Part shown: piece after piece, positions 17,909-27,185 of the stretch
Layout of the letters: every line of letters starts with the position of its first letter
How positions within the stretch are numbered: the stretch's first letter is position 1
Assembly (NCBI GenBank): GCA_009392295.1
Contig: VFGW01000010.1
Location: 1-64,000 of the forward strand
Source of the DNA: SAR202 cluster bacterium
Lineage (GTDB): Bacteria; Chloroflexota; Dehalococcoidia; Lucifugimonadales; GCA-2719675
Direction of reading: 5' to 3'
DNA: 64,000 nt
Position numbers and translations under genes: made by a program
Notes under the pieces: model-generated
What the model was told of the DNA's origin: nothing
Databases searched by the model: none
Seen by the model: only the letters and a program-made list of their open reading frames with translations

Positions 17909-18352
17909 ATGAAAACTTTAATTCAAGTAGTAATTCTAATTCCAATAACTTTATTTGTTATGAATTGTTCCTCTTCTGAAAATCATTCAAACTCATCAAC
18001 ATCGGGCACTATTATCACTCCTTCATTAGAAGTTGAACAATATGGCGATGGGGGTGGTAAAGGCCCAAGAGTCGAGCTACCTTTGATGTTTTGGCCAGCG
18101 TTTGAATATAAAAGATTAGTACGGCAAGGCAAAGGAAAAATCGAACACTGCTTTATTAAGGAAATTAACGGCACCAATATAGATATAGGTACTCTAGTCA
18201 CTTTCATTGAAGATGCCACGTGTTTTTACACCTATATAGAAATGGAAAACGGGGCGCCGAGAAATTTTCATGTCGGTCTAATGAAAATCAAAATTAATGA
18301 AACAGGAGAAATCGGATGGATTTGGAATAATGCTGTAGATATAAGTAATTAA
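17909..18352 (+). CDS. Small lipoprotein, paralogue of 14927-15409
   Basis: 147 residues beginning with a lipoprotein signal (TLIQVVILIPITLFVMNC; Cys about 20), then a Ser/Asn-rich linker. The folded part aligns by eye with the 14927-15409 product: RVELPL, FW..FEYK, a Cys, IGTLVTFIEDATCF, GAPRNFHVGLMKIKI and TGEIGWIW. The conserved pair of cysteines is kept. I do not know the family. The gene directly follows an MFS transporter and ends one base before the convergent MDR dehydrogenase stop. Confidence 0.75.
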   Translation: MKTLIQVVILIPITLFVMNCSSSENHSNSSTSGTIITPSLEVEQYGDGGGKGPRVELPLMFWPAFEYKRLVRQGKGKIEHCFIKEINGTNIDIGTLVTFIEDATCFYTYIEMENGAPRNFHVGLMKIKINETGEIGWIWNNAVDISN

Positions 18353-19381
18353 TTATTCAGTCCAGTCAAAAAATATTCCCATCCAACCACTAGTTCCTTC
18401 ACCAATTTTTTGATATAAATCGTTTGCCATTTCAGGCTTTACAACATGACTAATTAAATGATCTACTTTTAAATCTCCAGATTCGATCATTCGCCAAATT
18501 GCTACTCTATCTCGCCTTTGAGTCCAAGCATAATTTCTATGTGAATAATCAATTGTTCCATAAGATCCTCTAATATCTAATTCTCTCCTAAGCAAATCTA
18601 CCTGGAGTCCAATTTCTGCCTTTCCTGGAGGACTGCCAACAAGACAAACTTTTCCTCTCATTGCAGCAGCTTCCATACAGTCTACTAAAACATTAGGATT
18701 TCGATTAGAATGAAATACACATTGAGCTCCGCCATTAGTGATTTCCTGAATAGCAGCAGCAGCATTCTCTTTTCCTGCATTAACTGTATGCGTAGCACCA
18801 CTTTGACGTGCTAATTCTAACCTATCATCATCCATATCTACAGCAATTACAGGATAAGCTCCAGAAATTCTTGCAAAAGATACTAATAATTGACCCACGA
18901 CACCAACGCCAAAAACTGCTACTTTTTCATCTATCTGTAATTCACCTCTTCTAATACAATGTAAGGCAACATCCCCAAGTCGAGCCATCGCAGCTTGTTC
19001 ATCTGTAATATCAAAATCAATATGTTGAATTTTTATAGGATCACTTGGATTTGAATCAAATTCTGTTACCCAATGTGAAGCATGATTTCCATAAGTCAAA
19101 ACACGATCACCTGTCTTAAAAGCAGACATAGATTTTCCTGATTCAAGTACATGTCCTACTGTTGTATATCCTGGTAATCTCCTCATATCTGCATCTGTAA
19201 CTGGCAAACTATGCATTCCTGTTACATAACCTTTTTCACTACCTGCACTGACTTGACTTTTAGAAACTCTAACTAAAACCTGGCTGTCACCTATTTCTGA
19301 AGTTTCAAAATCTTCTATTTCAATAGTTCTATTAACATCAGGTCCTTGATAAACCGAAACTAATCTTTTACCTTTAGGCAT
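18353..19381 (-). CDS. Medium-chain dehydrogenase/reductase, zinc-ligand-poor
   Basis: A 342-residue MDR-fold NAD(P)-dependent oxidoreductase. The N-terminal GroES-like part shows SKSQVSAGSEKGYVTGMH where classical alcohol dehydrogenases have the catalytic Cys, and no CxxC structural zinc cluster is present. The Rossmann part has VAVFGVGVVGQLLVSFAR and an acidic VDMDDDRLELA that favours NAD. Such MDR members are often found beside Gfo/Idh dehydrogenases in sugar-like catabolism, as here, 23 bp downstream of one. AGGAG precedes the ATG. Substrate unknown. Confidence 0.85.
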   Translation of the reverse strand: MPKGKRLVSVYQGPDVNRTIEIEDFETSEIGDSQVLVRVSKSQVSAGSEKGYVTGMHSLPVTDADMRRLPGYTTVGHVLESGKSMSAFKTGDRVLTYGNHASHWVTEFDSNPSDPIKIQHIDFDITDEQAAMARLGDVALHCIRRGELQIDEKVAVFGVGVVGQLLVSFARISGAYPVIAVDMDDDRLELARQSGATHTVNAGKENAAAAIQEITNGGAQCVFHSNRNPNVLVDCMEAAAMRGKVCLVGSPPGKAEIGLQVDLLRRELDIRGSYGTIDYSHRNYAWTQRRDRVAIWRMIESGDLKVDHLISHVVKPEMANDLYQKIGEGTSGWMGIFFDWTE

Positions 19382-19404
19382 AACATTTACTCCTATAAAA
19401 ATCT

Positions 19405-20478
19405 TTACAAATCAATAGTTCTACCTGTGTTAGAAGATTCAATCGCAGCATCAATAACCTCTAAAACATGTACTGCATCATCAATAGTTACTTTTGCTGG
19501 ACGTTTTTCAATTGCAGCAGAAATAAAATCAGAAACAAAATTTCTACCCCCAACATCACCATATGCTTCAGAATGAGGCATATTATTAAAATCAACTTGA
19601 CGTAATCCACCACTTTCCCAATCAGGAGATATGCTCATCAAAGAATATCCTTCTCCTTCAGATGGCTCAAGCCTTACATATCCATCTGCCCCCCTTATGC
19701 CTATAAAAGTGTCATAGGCTGCAGACGAATATCCCGCGCTACTGGAAGGTAAATGATAACCACAATTAATTGTCCCTAGAACGCCGTTTTCAAATTTCAC
19801 TACTAAACCAGCAGTATCTTCTACTTCAATTTTTTCAGGATTTCTATTTGCAACAATCGCTGAAACAGTTTTGATTTTTGAATCAATTAAGTGACATAAT
19901 AAATCGATGTAATGGCAAGCTAACCATCCAAGTATCCCAGTTCCAGCCATATCCTTTTTAAAAATCCACATTTCAGGGTCTCTATACCTTACTTGAGAAG
20001 TAACCATTCTGGCTTCAACAGTCATCAAATCACCTAAAGCCCCACCATCTACAATCCTTTTTATATCTTGCATAGAAGGCCCAAATCTATTCTGAAACAT
20101 TGTTCCCATAGTAATTCCAAGTTCCTTGGCTTTCTTTGCAATTGGTTTTAAATCCTTAGATGTTAAAGCACCAGGTTTTTCAAATAAAGCACCTTTACCA
20201 GCATCCAAAGCAGCATCCAAAACTCCAGGACAAATATCTGGTCTCACACATACCAACAAAGCGTCTACGTTTTTATTAGAAAGAATTTCCGACAAATCAG
20301 TTGTCTTAGAAACAACTTTACTAGACAAACTAGCCATAGATTCCAAATCCTCATTTTCTAACCCACAGAGATATATTTGATCAACTTCATCAAGCACATC
20401 CAAAGTCTTAATATGCATTGGTCCATGGGGATGAGGCGTAGTGATATATCCTACCGAAATTTTGTTTTTATCAACCAT
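19405..20478 (-). CDS. Gfo/Idh/MocA family oxidoreductase
   Basis: NAD(P)-dependent dehydrogenase of the Gfo/Idh/MocA type, acting on sugars, inositols or related polyols. After a short N-terminal Rossmann strand, the product has ALLVCVRPD, the conserved FEKPGALTSKDLKPI (family EKP motif), MGTMFQNRFGPS, and WLACHYIDLLCHL with the catalytic His region. I place the start at ATG 20478, which has GGGAG six bases upstream; the frame is open to 20517, adding a hydrophobic stretch that is probably untranslated. It lies in a run with the MDR gene (downstream) and PhyH (upstream). Confidence 0.9.
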   Translation of the reverse strand: MVDKNKISVGYITTPHPHGPMHIKTLDVLDEVDQIYLCGLENEDLESMASLSSKVVSKTTDLSEILSNKNVDALLVCVRPDICPGVLDAALDAGKGALFEKPGALTSKDLKPIAKKAKELGITMGTMFQNRFGPSMQDIKRIVDGGALGDLMTVEARMVTSQVRYRDPEMWIFKKDMAGTGILGWLACHYIDLLCHLIDSKIKTVSAIVANRNPEKIEVEDTAGLVVKFENGVLGTINCGYHLPSSSAGYSSAAYDTFIGIRGADGYVRLEPSEGEGYSLMSISPDWESGGLRQVDFNNMPHSEAYGDVGGRNFVSDFISAAIEKRPAKVTIDDAVHVLEVIDAAIESSNTGRTIDL

Positions 20479-20596
20479 TTTTACTCCCAAAATTAAAATA
20501 AATTTCCAAATGTCCAACTGTTAAACGGAATTCTAAAACAATACTTTTAAGTATGCAATGAAAAAATAGCCAACATCACGAAATGATTATAAAGTA

Positions 20597-21433
20597 TTAA
20601 TCATAAGCTGCGTTGGGATGATCCCCAAGAAGCCTTCTTTGCCTTAATGATGCTTGTTCAAGAATTGATTCATTAAATTGAAATTTATTCAAATAAGGTG
20701 GAAATTTTTGCGCAATCATTCTGTTAGCATAATGAACCTGTAATAGATATCTATTTTGATTACTTTTATTAGCAGTTCCACGATGCCAAACATCACTCCT
20801 GAAAACAAGAACATCTCCAGCATTGCATAAAACACTTTGTTCGCCTTGCCCATTCCAATCAGTATCTCCATTAGGTAATCTTCCTGCAAGATGTGAACCT
20901 GGAACAAATTTTGTTGGGCCTAAATCTTCAAACAAATCATCTAAATAATAATGTACAGTTGTAACTAACAAAGGCACATTCACTCTAGCATCTTTAATCA
21001 CATCTTCTGGCAACGGAAATGGCAACCAATCACAATGAAGTTGTTGATCTTTACGGCCCGGCCCTGTAATCCAAGCCGTCATACCTATTATATGGAAATT
21101 TTCATACTCTGATATTTTAGATCCTGCATGTACATTATGGCCTACTACAGAAGCAACAAAATCTATAATCTTTTCCCGATCAACATACGCTAAAAAAATA
21201 GGATCTCTGTTAAAAACACATTTAATATGTTTTTCAAAAAATTTACCATCAGGATGAATGCCATCTCTATCAAAGCTCTCTTTGATAGGAGTCAATCTAT
21301 CCATTGCATTTCGAAGTTCTAAAACTTCTTTATTACTTAAAACATTCTTGAAAAATGCATATCCAAATTTATTAAAATATTTTAGTTGTAACTCGGAATC
21401 CTGATATTCTTTTAACAACAAATGATCCCTCAT
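20597..21433 (-). CDS. Phytanoyl-CoA dioxygenase (PhyH) family protein
   Basis: Fe(II)/2-oxoglutarate-dependent oxygenase. The iron facial triad is visible as H133 and D135 in QQLHCDWLPF and H217 in DVWHRGTANKS, with R228 as the 2-oxoglutarate-binding arginine. The length of 278 residues is normal. The start codon overlaps the gatA stop by one base (TAATG), so it is translationally coupled to gatA. PhyH proteins hydroxylate varied small molecules; SAR202 genomes carry many. The next genes, Gfo/Idh and MDR dehydrogenases, could act on the same substrate, but this is inference. Confidence 0.9.
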   Translation of the reverse strand: MRDHLLLKEYQDSELQLKYFNKFGYAFFKNVLSNKEVLELRNAMDRLTPIKESFDRDGIHPDGKFFEKHIKCVFNRDPIFLAYVDREKIIDFVASVVGHNVHAGSKISEYENFHIIGMTAWITGPGRKDQQLHCDWLPFPLPEDVIKDARVNVPLLVTTVHYYLDDLFEDLGPTKFVPGSHLAGRLPNGDTDWNGQGEQSVLCNAGDVLVFRSDVWHRGTANKSNQNRYLLQVHYANRMIAQKFPPYLNKFQFNESILEQASLRQRRLLGDHPNAAYD

Positions 21434-22908
21434 TAAATCCCCTTAGCTATTGGAGACTTTAAATCATGCCAACCTGTAGATTGTTCATACGCATAAGCTA
21501 GCTTTAATACATTACTATCATTCAAAGGAGCAGCCATTAATTGAAGCCCAACAGGTAAACCTTCAGAAATTCCACAAGGAATCGATATACTCGGAAGACC
21601 AGCAATATTTGCAGGTTGAGTAAAAACATCATTCAGATACATTTGCAAAGGATCAATAACATCGCCCAAATTAAAAGCTACTGTAGGTGCAGTTGGCGTA
21701 ATTAAAGCATCCACATCTTTAAAAACCTGGTTAAATTCATTACGAATTATTGTCCTTATTTTTTGTGCTTTAAGATAATATGCGTCATAATATCCTGCAG
21801 ACAAAGCATATGTCCCCATCATGATTCTACGTTGAACTTCTTGCCCAAAACCACCTTCTCTAGTAGTTTCAATATCATCAAAAATATCTTCCAAATTTCC
21901 CTTAGATGAAAATCCAAATTTCACACCATCATATCTTGCTAAATTAGCAGCTGCCTCTGAAGGGGCAATTATATAATATACCGCCAATGCATAATCTGTA
22001 TGTGGTAAAGAAACCTCTTGAATCTCCACACCTAATTTTTTAAATTCTTCAATAGCTTGATAAACTAATTTTTTTACTGATTCATCCATTCCTTCTGGAA
22101 AATATTCTTTAGGAATACCTAATTTCATTCCAGAAATATCTGTTTTCAAATTGGCAACATAATCCTGATGGGTATTTTTTATAGACGTAGAATCCTTGGA
22201 ATCGTAACCGGAAATAGATTCCAAAACAATTGCACAATCTTGAACATCTTTGGTTATAGGGCCTATCTGATCTAAAGAACTAGCAAATGCTATAAGTCCA
22301 AATCTACTCACCAGGCCATAAGTAGGCTTCATTCCTACTACTCCGCAAAAAGATGCTGGCTGCCTAATGGATCCTCCTGTATCAGATCCTAGAGAAAATA
22401 AACATTCATCTGCTGAAACTGCTGCGGCTGGACCTCCACTAGATCCACCAGGAACTTTTTCTAAATCCCAAGGATTAGCAGTAGAATGAAAATATGAATT
22501 CTCTGTTGAAGAACCCATAGCAAATTCATCAAGATTTCCTTTTCCTAATAAAATCGCACCTTCAGAAAACAATCTTTGAGCAACTGTACAATTATATGAT
22601 GGAATATAATTTTCCAACATTTTTGACGCACATGTTGTTTTAATTCCCTTAGTAGACATATTGTCTTTTAACTGCATAGGAATACCCGTCAAAAATGACT
22701 GATTGCCATTTTTAATTTTTTCATCAGCAAAACCTGCTTGCTCTAAAGCAAATTCTCCAGTAACAGATATATAAGAATTAGTTAATTGATCAACACTTTC
22801 AATTCTTTCAAGAAAAACAGTTGTTAATTCTTTAGAAGATATTTCCTTTGAATCAAGTAGTTCTCTAGCTTGATGAATAGTTAAGTTTTTAAATTCGTCT
22901 TTAAACAA
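21433..22908 (-). CDS. gatA: Glutamyl/aspartyl-tRNA amidotransferase subunit A
   Basis: Amidase subunit that releases ammonia from glutamine to convert Glu-tRNA(Gln) or Asp-tRNA(Asn) to the amidated form. The Ser-cisSer-Lys triad is visible: K81 in MQLKDNMS, S156 in the GGSSGG motif, and S180 in [11 protein letters not shown]. The 491-residue length is standard. It follows gatC by 15 bp on the same strand and overlaps the PhyH gene by one base. gatB, which carries the tRNA kinase activity, is not in this window. Confidence 0.97.
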   Translation of the reverse strand: MFKDEFKNLTIHQARELLDSKEISSKELTTVFLERIESVDQLTNSYISVTGEFALEQAGFADEKIKNGNQSFLTGIPMQLKDNMSTKGIKTTCASKMLENYIPSYNCTVAQRLFSEGAILLGKGNLDEFAMGSSTENSYFHSTANPWDLEKVPGGSSGGPAAAVSADECLFSLGSDTGGSIRQPASFCGVVGMKPTYGLVSRFGLIAFASSLDQIGPITKDVQDCAIVLESISGYDSKDSTSIKNTHQDYVANLKTDISGMKLGIPKEYFPEGMDESVKKLVYQAIEEFKKLGVEIQEVSLPHTDYALAVYYIIAPSEAAANLARYDGVKFGFSSKGNLEDIFDDIETTREGGFGQEVQRRIMMGTYALSAGYYDAYYLKAQKIRTIIRNEFNQVFKDVDALITPTAPTVAFNLGDVIDPLQMYLNDVFTQPANIAGLPSISIPCGISEGLPVGLQLMAAPLNDSNVLKLAYAYEQSTGWHDLKSPIAKGI

Positions 22909-22924
22909 TTTTATTCCTAATTAA

Positions 22925-23209
22925 TCATATGATTTTTCTAACTGAAAAAAAATCATCTTCTGTATCTGGTGCATTTCTTAATACATCTTTGACAGATGTT
23001 GAATTCTCAACTACATCATTCCTAAAAACTGAATCCAAATCCACAGAATGGCCCGTAGGTTCAACTTTTTCTGTGTCAGCATTCTTAATCACATCAATAT
23101 GATTGAAAATTTTCTCCAATTCAAATCTCATTTTATTGATCTGGTCATCAGTCATTTTGATTCTAGATAACTTGGAAATTTTCCTAACCTGCTCAAAGTC
23201 TAAACTCAT
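22925..23209 (-). CDS. gatC: Glutamyl/aspartyl-tRNA amidotransferase subunit C
   Basis: Small belt protein (94 residues) that wraps and stabilises GatA on GatB. The sequence shows the family pattern: VRKISKLSRIKMTDDQI, a helix ending KIFNHIDVIKN, then a PTGHSVDLDSVFRND segment and the final APDTEDDFFSVRKII. A GGGG ribosome site sits upstream of the ATG. It is placed between pth and gatA in the same transcript. Confidence 0.94.
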   Translation of the reverse strand: MSLDFEQVRKISKLSRIKMTDDQINKMRFELEKIFNHIDVIKNADTEKVEPTGHSVDLDSVFRNDVVENSTSVKDVLRNAPDTEDDFFSVRKII

Positions 23210-23232
23210 TTATTTACCCCATCATTAAGTAA

Positions 23233-23811
23233 TTAATTATATCTATCCATTGTTACTAAAATCTCATTATCCAAATAAAACTCTAATGCTTCTACAGCAT
23301 ATTCTAAGGAAGAATTGATTTCACATAAATCTTGTCCTTCAGGTTCTCCTAAAACATAATCAATATCGTTTCCTTTTCCAGGTCTACCTATACCAAGTCT
23401 TAATCGATCAAATTTATCAGTTTTACAAGAATCAATTATTGACTTAATCCCATTATGTCCCCCAGAACTTCCTTGCGCTCTAAATCTAATCTTGCCAGGA
23501 GATAAATCCATGTCATCATATACTACAATTAATTCAGAAATATTCAAACAATATAAATCCAAAATTCGTTTCATAGCAATCCCAGAATTATTCACATAAG
23601 TTTGAGGCTTAACAAGAAGGATCCTATTCGATTTGATATCACCTTCACCTGAAGATACTATTCGACCTTTATCGTTCAAAAGTATCGAATATTTTTTTGA
23701 AATTAAATCAATAAATTTAAAACCTAAATTATGCCGACTTTCAGCATAATCTAATCCAGGATTTCCTAATCCAAATATTATTTTGTCAACATTTTGTTTA
23801 GTAATAATCAA
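23233..23811 (-). CDS. pth: Peptidyl-tRNA hydrolase
   Basis: Recycles tRNA by cleaving peptidyl-tRNA dropped from stalled ribosomes. Active-site residues are in place: N17 and H27 in FGLGNPGLDYAESRHN, and D100 in VVYDDMDLSPG. GSSGGHNGIKSII forms the substrate-binding loop. The length is 192 residues. Its start overlaps the end of the upstream RNase H-MoaC gene by 4 bp (ATGA type), so the two are coupled. The first residues (about seven) are extra relative to E. coli Pth, and a slightly later start is possible. Confidence 0.96.
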   Translation of the reverse strand: MIITKQNVDKIIFGLGNPGLDYAESRHNLGFKFIDLISKKYSILLNDKGRIVSSGEGDIKSNRILLVKPQTYVNNSGIAMKRILDLYCLNISELIVVYDDMDLSPGKIRFRAQGSSGGHNGIKSIIDSCKTDKFDRLRLGIGRPGKGNDIDYVLGEPEGQDLCEINSSLEYAVEALEFYLDNEILVTMDRYN

Positions 23812-24725
23812 CCTGTCTTTTCAATATCAAAATCACCGCTTTTCCCACCAGTCTTTTTCACTAAATGCAGATTATCAATGTGTATTTTTTTATCTACACT
23901 TTTGCACATATCATAAATTGTTATACCTGCTACGCTAGCAGCAACCAATGCTTCAATCTCCACACCTGTTCTTTCACTTGATTCAACTACTGATGTTACA
24001 TGAACTTGATGATGAATTTGATCAATTTCAAAACTAATTCCCACTTTATCAAGTAAAATTGTATGACAAAGTGGAATCAAATTTGAAGCTTTCTTTGCGG
24101 CCATAATACCTGCAATATTAGCTGTTGAAAAAACATCTCCCTTTTTGATTTGATTATCAATAATTAATTTTAAAACCTCAGCTCCTACAACAACTGTACA
24201 TTTAGCTTCAGCTTTTCGAATAGTTTTTTCTTTTGAAGCAACATTGACCATTGAAGCCTCCCCGTTATCATCCAAATGAGTCATTTTCACTTTTTTAAAG
24301 AGAGATTCCTGAGAATAAGAAGGTTGATTAATATTATTTTGTATTTTATCAGCTTCAGATTGAGCAATTTGATCAGCTTCTTCATTATATTTATCGCCAG
24401 AATGACCTTTAACCCATTGCCATTCTACATTTTTGCTAATCAGTTGTTGATCTAAAAGTTCCCATAAATCTAAATTTGCTTTTCTTTTCCATCCTAGAGT
24501 TACAGAATTAATAACATATTTACTATCAGAATAAATTGTTACATCTTCATCATCAGCAATGGATTCCAAACCAGAAATCACGGACATCAACTCCATTCGA
24601 TTGTTAGTAGTATTATTTTCTCCACCTTTTAAAATCATTTTAGATTTTTTATCTAAAATAATAGCAGCCCATCCACCTGCTCCAGGATTATTTAAACATG
24701 AGCCATCCGTATAAACCCGAATCAT
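23808..24725 (-). CDS. Fusion of RNase HI with MoaC (cyclic pyranopterin monophosphate synthase)
   Basis: Two complete enzymes in one 305-residue chain. The first half (to about 140) is RNase HI, with catalytic acids in YTDGS, RMELM, YSDSK and EEADQ and the WVKGHSGDK loop. After a short linker, the second half is MoaC, with MVNVASKEKT, STANIAGIMAAKKAS, LIPLCHTI, VESSERTGVEIEAL and DMCKSVDK. Both sets of key residues look intact, so both activities are plausible: removal of RNA from hybrids, and the second step of molybdenum-cofactor synthesis. ATG 24725 is preferred over 24758 because GGAAG precedes it and RNase HI starts there. It is first in the transcript with pth, gatC and gatA. Confidence 0.93.
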   Translation of the reverse strand: MIRVYTDGSCLNNPGAGGWAAIILDKKSKMILKGGENNTTNNRMELMSVISGLESIADDEDVTIYSDSKYVINSVTLGWKRKANLDLWELLDQQLISKNVEWQWVKGHSGDKYNEEADQIAQSEADKIQNNINQPSYSQESLFKKVKMTHLDDNGEASMVNVASKEKTIRKAEAKCTVVVGAEVLKLIIDNQIKKGDVFSTANIAGIMAAKKASNLIPLCHTILLDKVGISFEIDQIHHQVHVTSVVESSERTGVEIEALVAASVAGITIYDMCKSVDKKIHIDNLHLVKKTGGKSGDFDIEKTG

Positions 24726-24826
24726 AATTTTCACACTTCCAATAAATAATTTATTCATCCAACAAGTTTAAGTATAATAGTAAGAACGCATATAGCCAAT
24801 TAATTCAAGGATATAAATTTTGTCAT

Positions 24827-26290
24827 ATGTATAAATTCATTCAAGAAACTAAAATTTTTTTAATTTCAATCACCTTGTTATTTATTTGCGTTGGATGTTT
24901 TAAATCCGAAAAACCCAATAAATCATTTGCCCAAGAAGAAAAACCCTCTTTTAAAAATTCAACACAAAATACACCTACACAAAAAACAATCTCTCAAAAC
25001 ATAACTCCTACAACTAGCACTACTGTTGTTCCCTCTCCTACTGCTGTTCCCACTCCCACGCCCACGCCTACGCCTACTCCTACTTCTATACAAAAGGACC
25101 CAAATCAAATAATTAAAAATGCCTTAATACATTTAAACAAAACAGAATCAGCTCAATATAAAATAGAAATCAAACTAAAAACTACTTTCCAAAATTCTGA
25201 CATCTTAATACCAATGGAAATTTCAGGTACATTCAATAATAAGAATGAAAATCAAGCTGACATATTCGTTCCACTAGGATTATTTACTTTCACTCATAAA
25301 ATAATTAATACAAACAATAAATCTTATATATCTGATCCTAGTGATAATAAGTTTTATCCTTTGCGAGACGATAATTTATTCACAGGTAATATTTTACAAT
25401 TACTCAATCATTTAAATCCTGAATTCAAAAATTTTTCACCTAAACCAAATGTGAACCTACTCAACTCCGGTGAATATCAATTAAATGGATCTATAAATTC
25501 TCTAGAATCAGGATCTTTAAATAACATTCAAACTGAAATATTAATTGATTCAAAAACAAATCAATTCAATCAAATATCTATGTCAGGCAATATTAGTCTA
25601 GGCCTAATACCTTTGCCATTTTTGAAAGGTTTAGAAAGTAATACCGCGAAATTTGAATTGTCTACTAATTTCACGAATTACGGTATAAACACACAAATTA
25701 TTACTCCCGATTTAACACATCTTGGGAAACAATATGATTCATATCCCGTAATGTCCATAAACGTAGAAAATAAATACTCTGCAATAATTCACATGGAAAA
25801 TGGGGACAAAGTTTCTATAGAATTATACCCTGACAAAACACCCTTAACTGTTAATAATTTTGTTTTTTTATCGCGAGATGGATATTATAACAACATGATT
25901 TTTCATAGAATCATACCCGGTTTTGTTGCGCAAACTGGAGACCCTACGGGATCAGGTAAAGGTGACCCAGGATACGAATTCGATAATGAATTCCACATTA
26001 ATCTAAAGCATGATTCTCCTGGAATTGTTTCAATGGCAAACTCTGGGTTAAGAAAAAACTCTAAAGGTACAAATGGATCCCAATTCTTCATAACATATAG
26101 AGCCACACCTCACTTAGACGGATATAATTCTGATGGATCAAAAAAAGATTGTAATCAACCCAACAGTTCATGTCATACAGTATTTGGAAAAGTGATCTCA
26201 GGGATGGAAACTATTGAAAAACTTTCAGAAAATAATAACAATCCTAATTACAGTAAAAAAATTGCAAAAATTGAAATAATCGAAGAATAA
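24827..26290 (+). CDS. Lipoprotein with LppX-like domain and cyclophilin-type peptidyl-prolyl isomerase
   Basis: A 487-residue exported lipoprotein. The signal peptide ends at a CVGC lipobox (Cys24). Residues 28-88 are a low-complexity linker ending in a run of Pro-Thr repeats. Residues about 92-300 look like an LppX/LprAFG or LolA-type lipid-binding beta domain (ESAQYKIEIKLKT, PMEISGTF, DSKTNQFNQISMSG); this part of the call is by pattern only. From about 322 it is a cyclophilin: VSIELYPDKTPLTVNNF, FHRIIPGFVAQTGDP, GIVSMAN, and NGSQFFITY. The isomerase core looks complete. It diverges from the RNase H-MoaC gene and lies one base before an aminotransferase gene. Confidence 0.85.
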   Translation: MYKFIQETKIFLISITLLFICVGCFKSEKPNKSFAQEEKPSFKNSTQNTPTQKTISQNITPTTSTTVVPSPTAVPTPTPTPTPTPTSIQKDPNQIIKNALIHLNKTESAQYKIEIKLKTTFQNSDILIPMEISGTFNNKNENQADIFVPLGLFTFTHKIINTNNKSYISDPSDNKFYPLRDDNLFTGNILQLLNHLNPEFKNFSPKPNVNLLNSGEYQLNGSINSLESGSLNNIQTEILIDSKTNQFNQISMSGNISLGLIPLPFLKGLESNTAKFELSTNFTNYGINTQIITPDLTHLGKQYDSYPVMSINVENKYSAIIHMENGDKVSIELYPDKTPLTVNNFVFLSRDGYYNNMIFHRIIPGFVAQTGDPTGSGKGDPGYEFDNEFHINLKHDSPGIVSMANSGLRKNSKGTNGSQFFITYRATPHLDGYNSDGSKKDCNQPNSSCHTVFGKVISGMETIEKLSENNNNPNYSKKIAKIEIIEE

Positions 26291-26291
26291 A

Positions 26292-27185
26292 ATGCCAAAT
26301 AATCAAGAACGAGTTGTTTACTTAAACGGTAAAATCCTTCCAGAAAGTCAAGCAAAAATCTCATTCAGAGATAGAGGTTTCATGTTTGGAGATGCCGTCT
26401 ACGATACTACCAGGACTTTTGGTGGCAAAATATTTCGAATAAGTGAACATTTAGATCGATTTTTAAATTCTTTAAAATATATGCGAATTGAACCAAATAT
26501 CACAAAAAATGAATGGGAAAATTTGACAATGCAAGTTTTAAAACAAAACTTGCATTTACTTAAATCAAATGATGATTTTTGGGTTTCTCAAAGAGTTAGC
26601 AGAGGAGATGGAGTTAATCTTACTACAATAATAGAATGTTACCCATTACCACTCAAAGAAAGAGCAAAATATTACAAACATGGAATTCCAATAATCACAC
26701 CTTCAACAAGAAGAATTCCTCCAGAATCAATAAGCCCTAGAGCAAAAGTGCATAACAACATTAATTTAATTCAAGCCGAATTTGAAGCAAAAGCAACCAA
26801 TTCAGACTCTTTACCAATACTTCTTGATACTAACGGCAATCTATCAGAAGGGCCGGGTGCTAATCTGTTCATAGTAAAAAAAGGAACACTTATCACACCA
26901 AAAAAACAAAGAATATTGGAAGGCATAAGTAGAGAAGTCACCATAGAATTAGCAAGAAAATTATCATTAAATTTTTCAGAAGACGATATAGATCTTTTCG
27001 ATGTTTATACAGCAAACGAAGCATTTGTCACTTCAACAAGTTTCTGTATTGTGCCAATATCCTCATTCAACGGCAATACCATAGGTGAGGGAGAAATTCC
27101 TGGGAAAATCACAAAAAAACTACAAAATGCATACAGTGAATTAGTTGGTATAGATTTTGTTCAACAATATCTTTCAAATCTATAA
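26292..27185 (+). CDS. Class IV aminotransferase (branched-chain / D-amino acid type)
   Basis: PLP enzyme of fold type IV, 297 residues. RDRGFMFGDAVYDTTRTF is the typical N-terminal motif, the PLP lysine is in RAKVHNNIN, and LSEGPGANLFIV and ILEGISREV form the cofactor phosphate site. Family members include IlvE, D-amino acid aminotransferase and aminodeoxychorismate lyase; the sequence does not separate them by eye. It starts one base after the LppX-cyclophilin gene. Its 3' end overlaps convergent panC by 25 bp, so the two messages share antisense ends. Confidence 0.88.
   Translation: MPNNQERVVYLNGKILPESQAKISFRDRGFMFGDAVYDTTRTFGGKIFRISEHLDRFLNSLKYMRIEPNITKNEWENLTMQVLKQNLHLLKSNDDFWVSQRVSRGDGVNLTTIIECYPLPLKERAKYYKHGIPIITPSTRRIPPESISPRAKVHNNINLIQAEFEAKATNSDSLPILLDTNGNLSEGPGANLFIVKKGTLITPKKQRILEGISREVTIELARKLSLNFSEDDIDLFDVYTANEAFVTSTSFCIVPISSFNGNTIGEGEIPGKITKKLQNAYSELVGIDFVQQYLSNL

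Noticed and set aside
25030..25090. Short GC-rich repeat tract as CRISPR or mobile-element trace
   Set aside because: It encodes the Pro-Thr linker of the lipoprotein in frame; there are no spacers, and the pattern is simple codon repetition.
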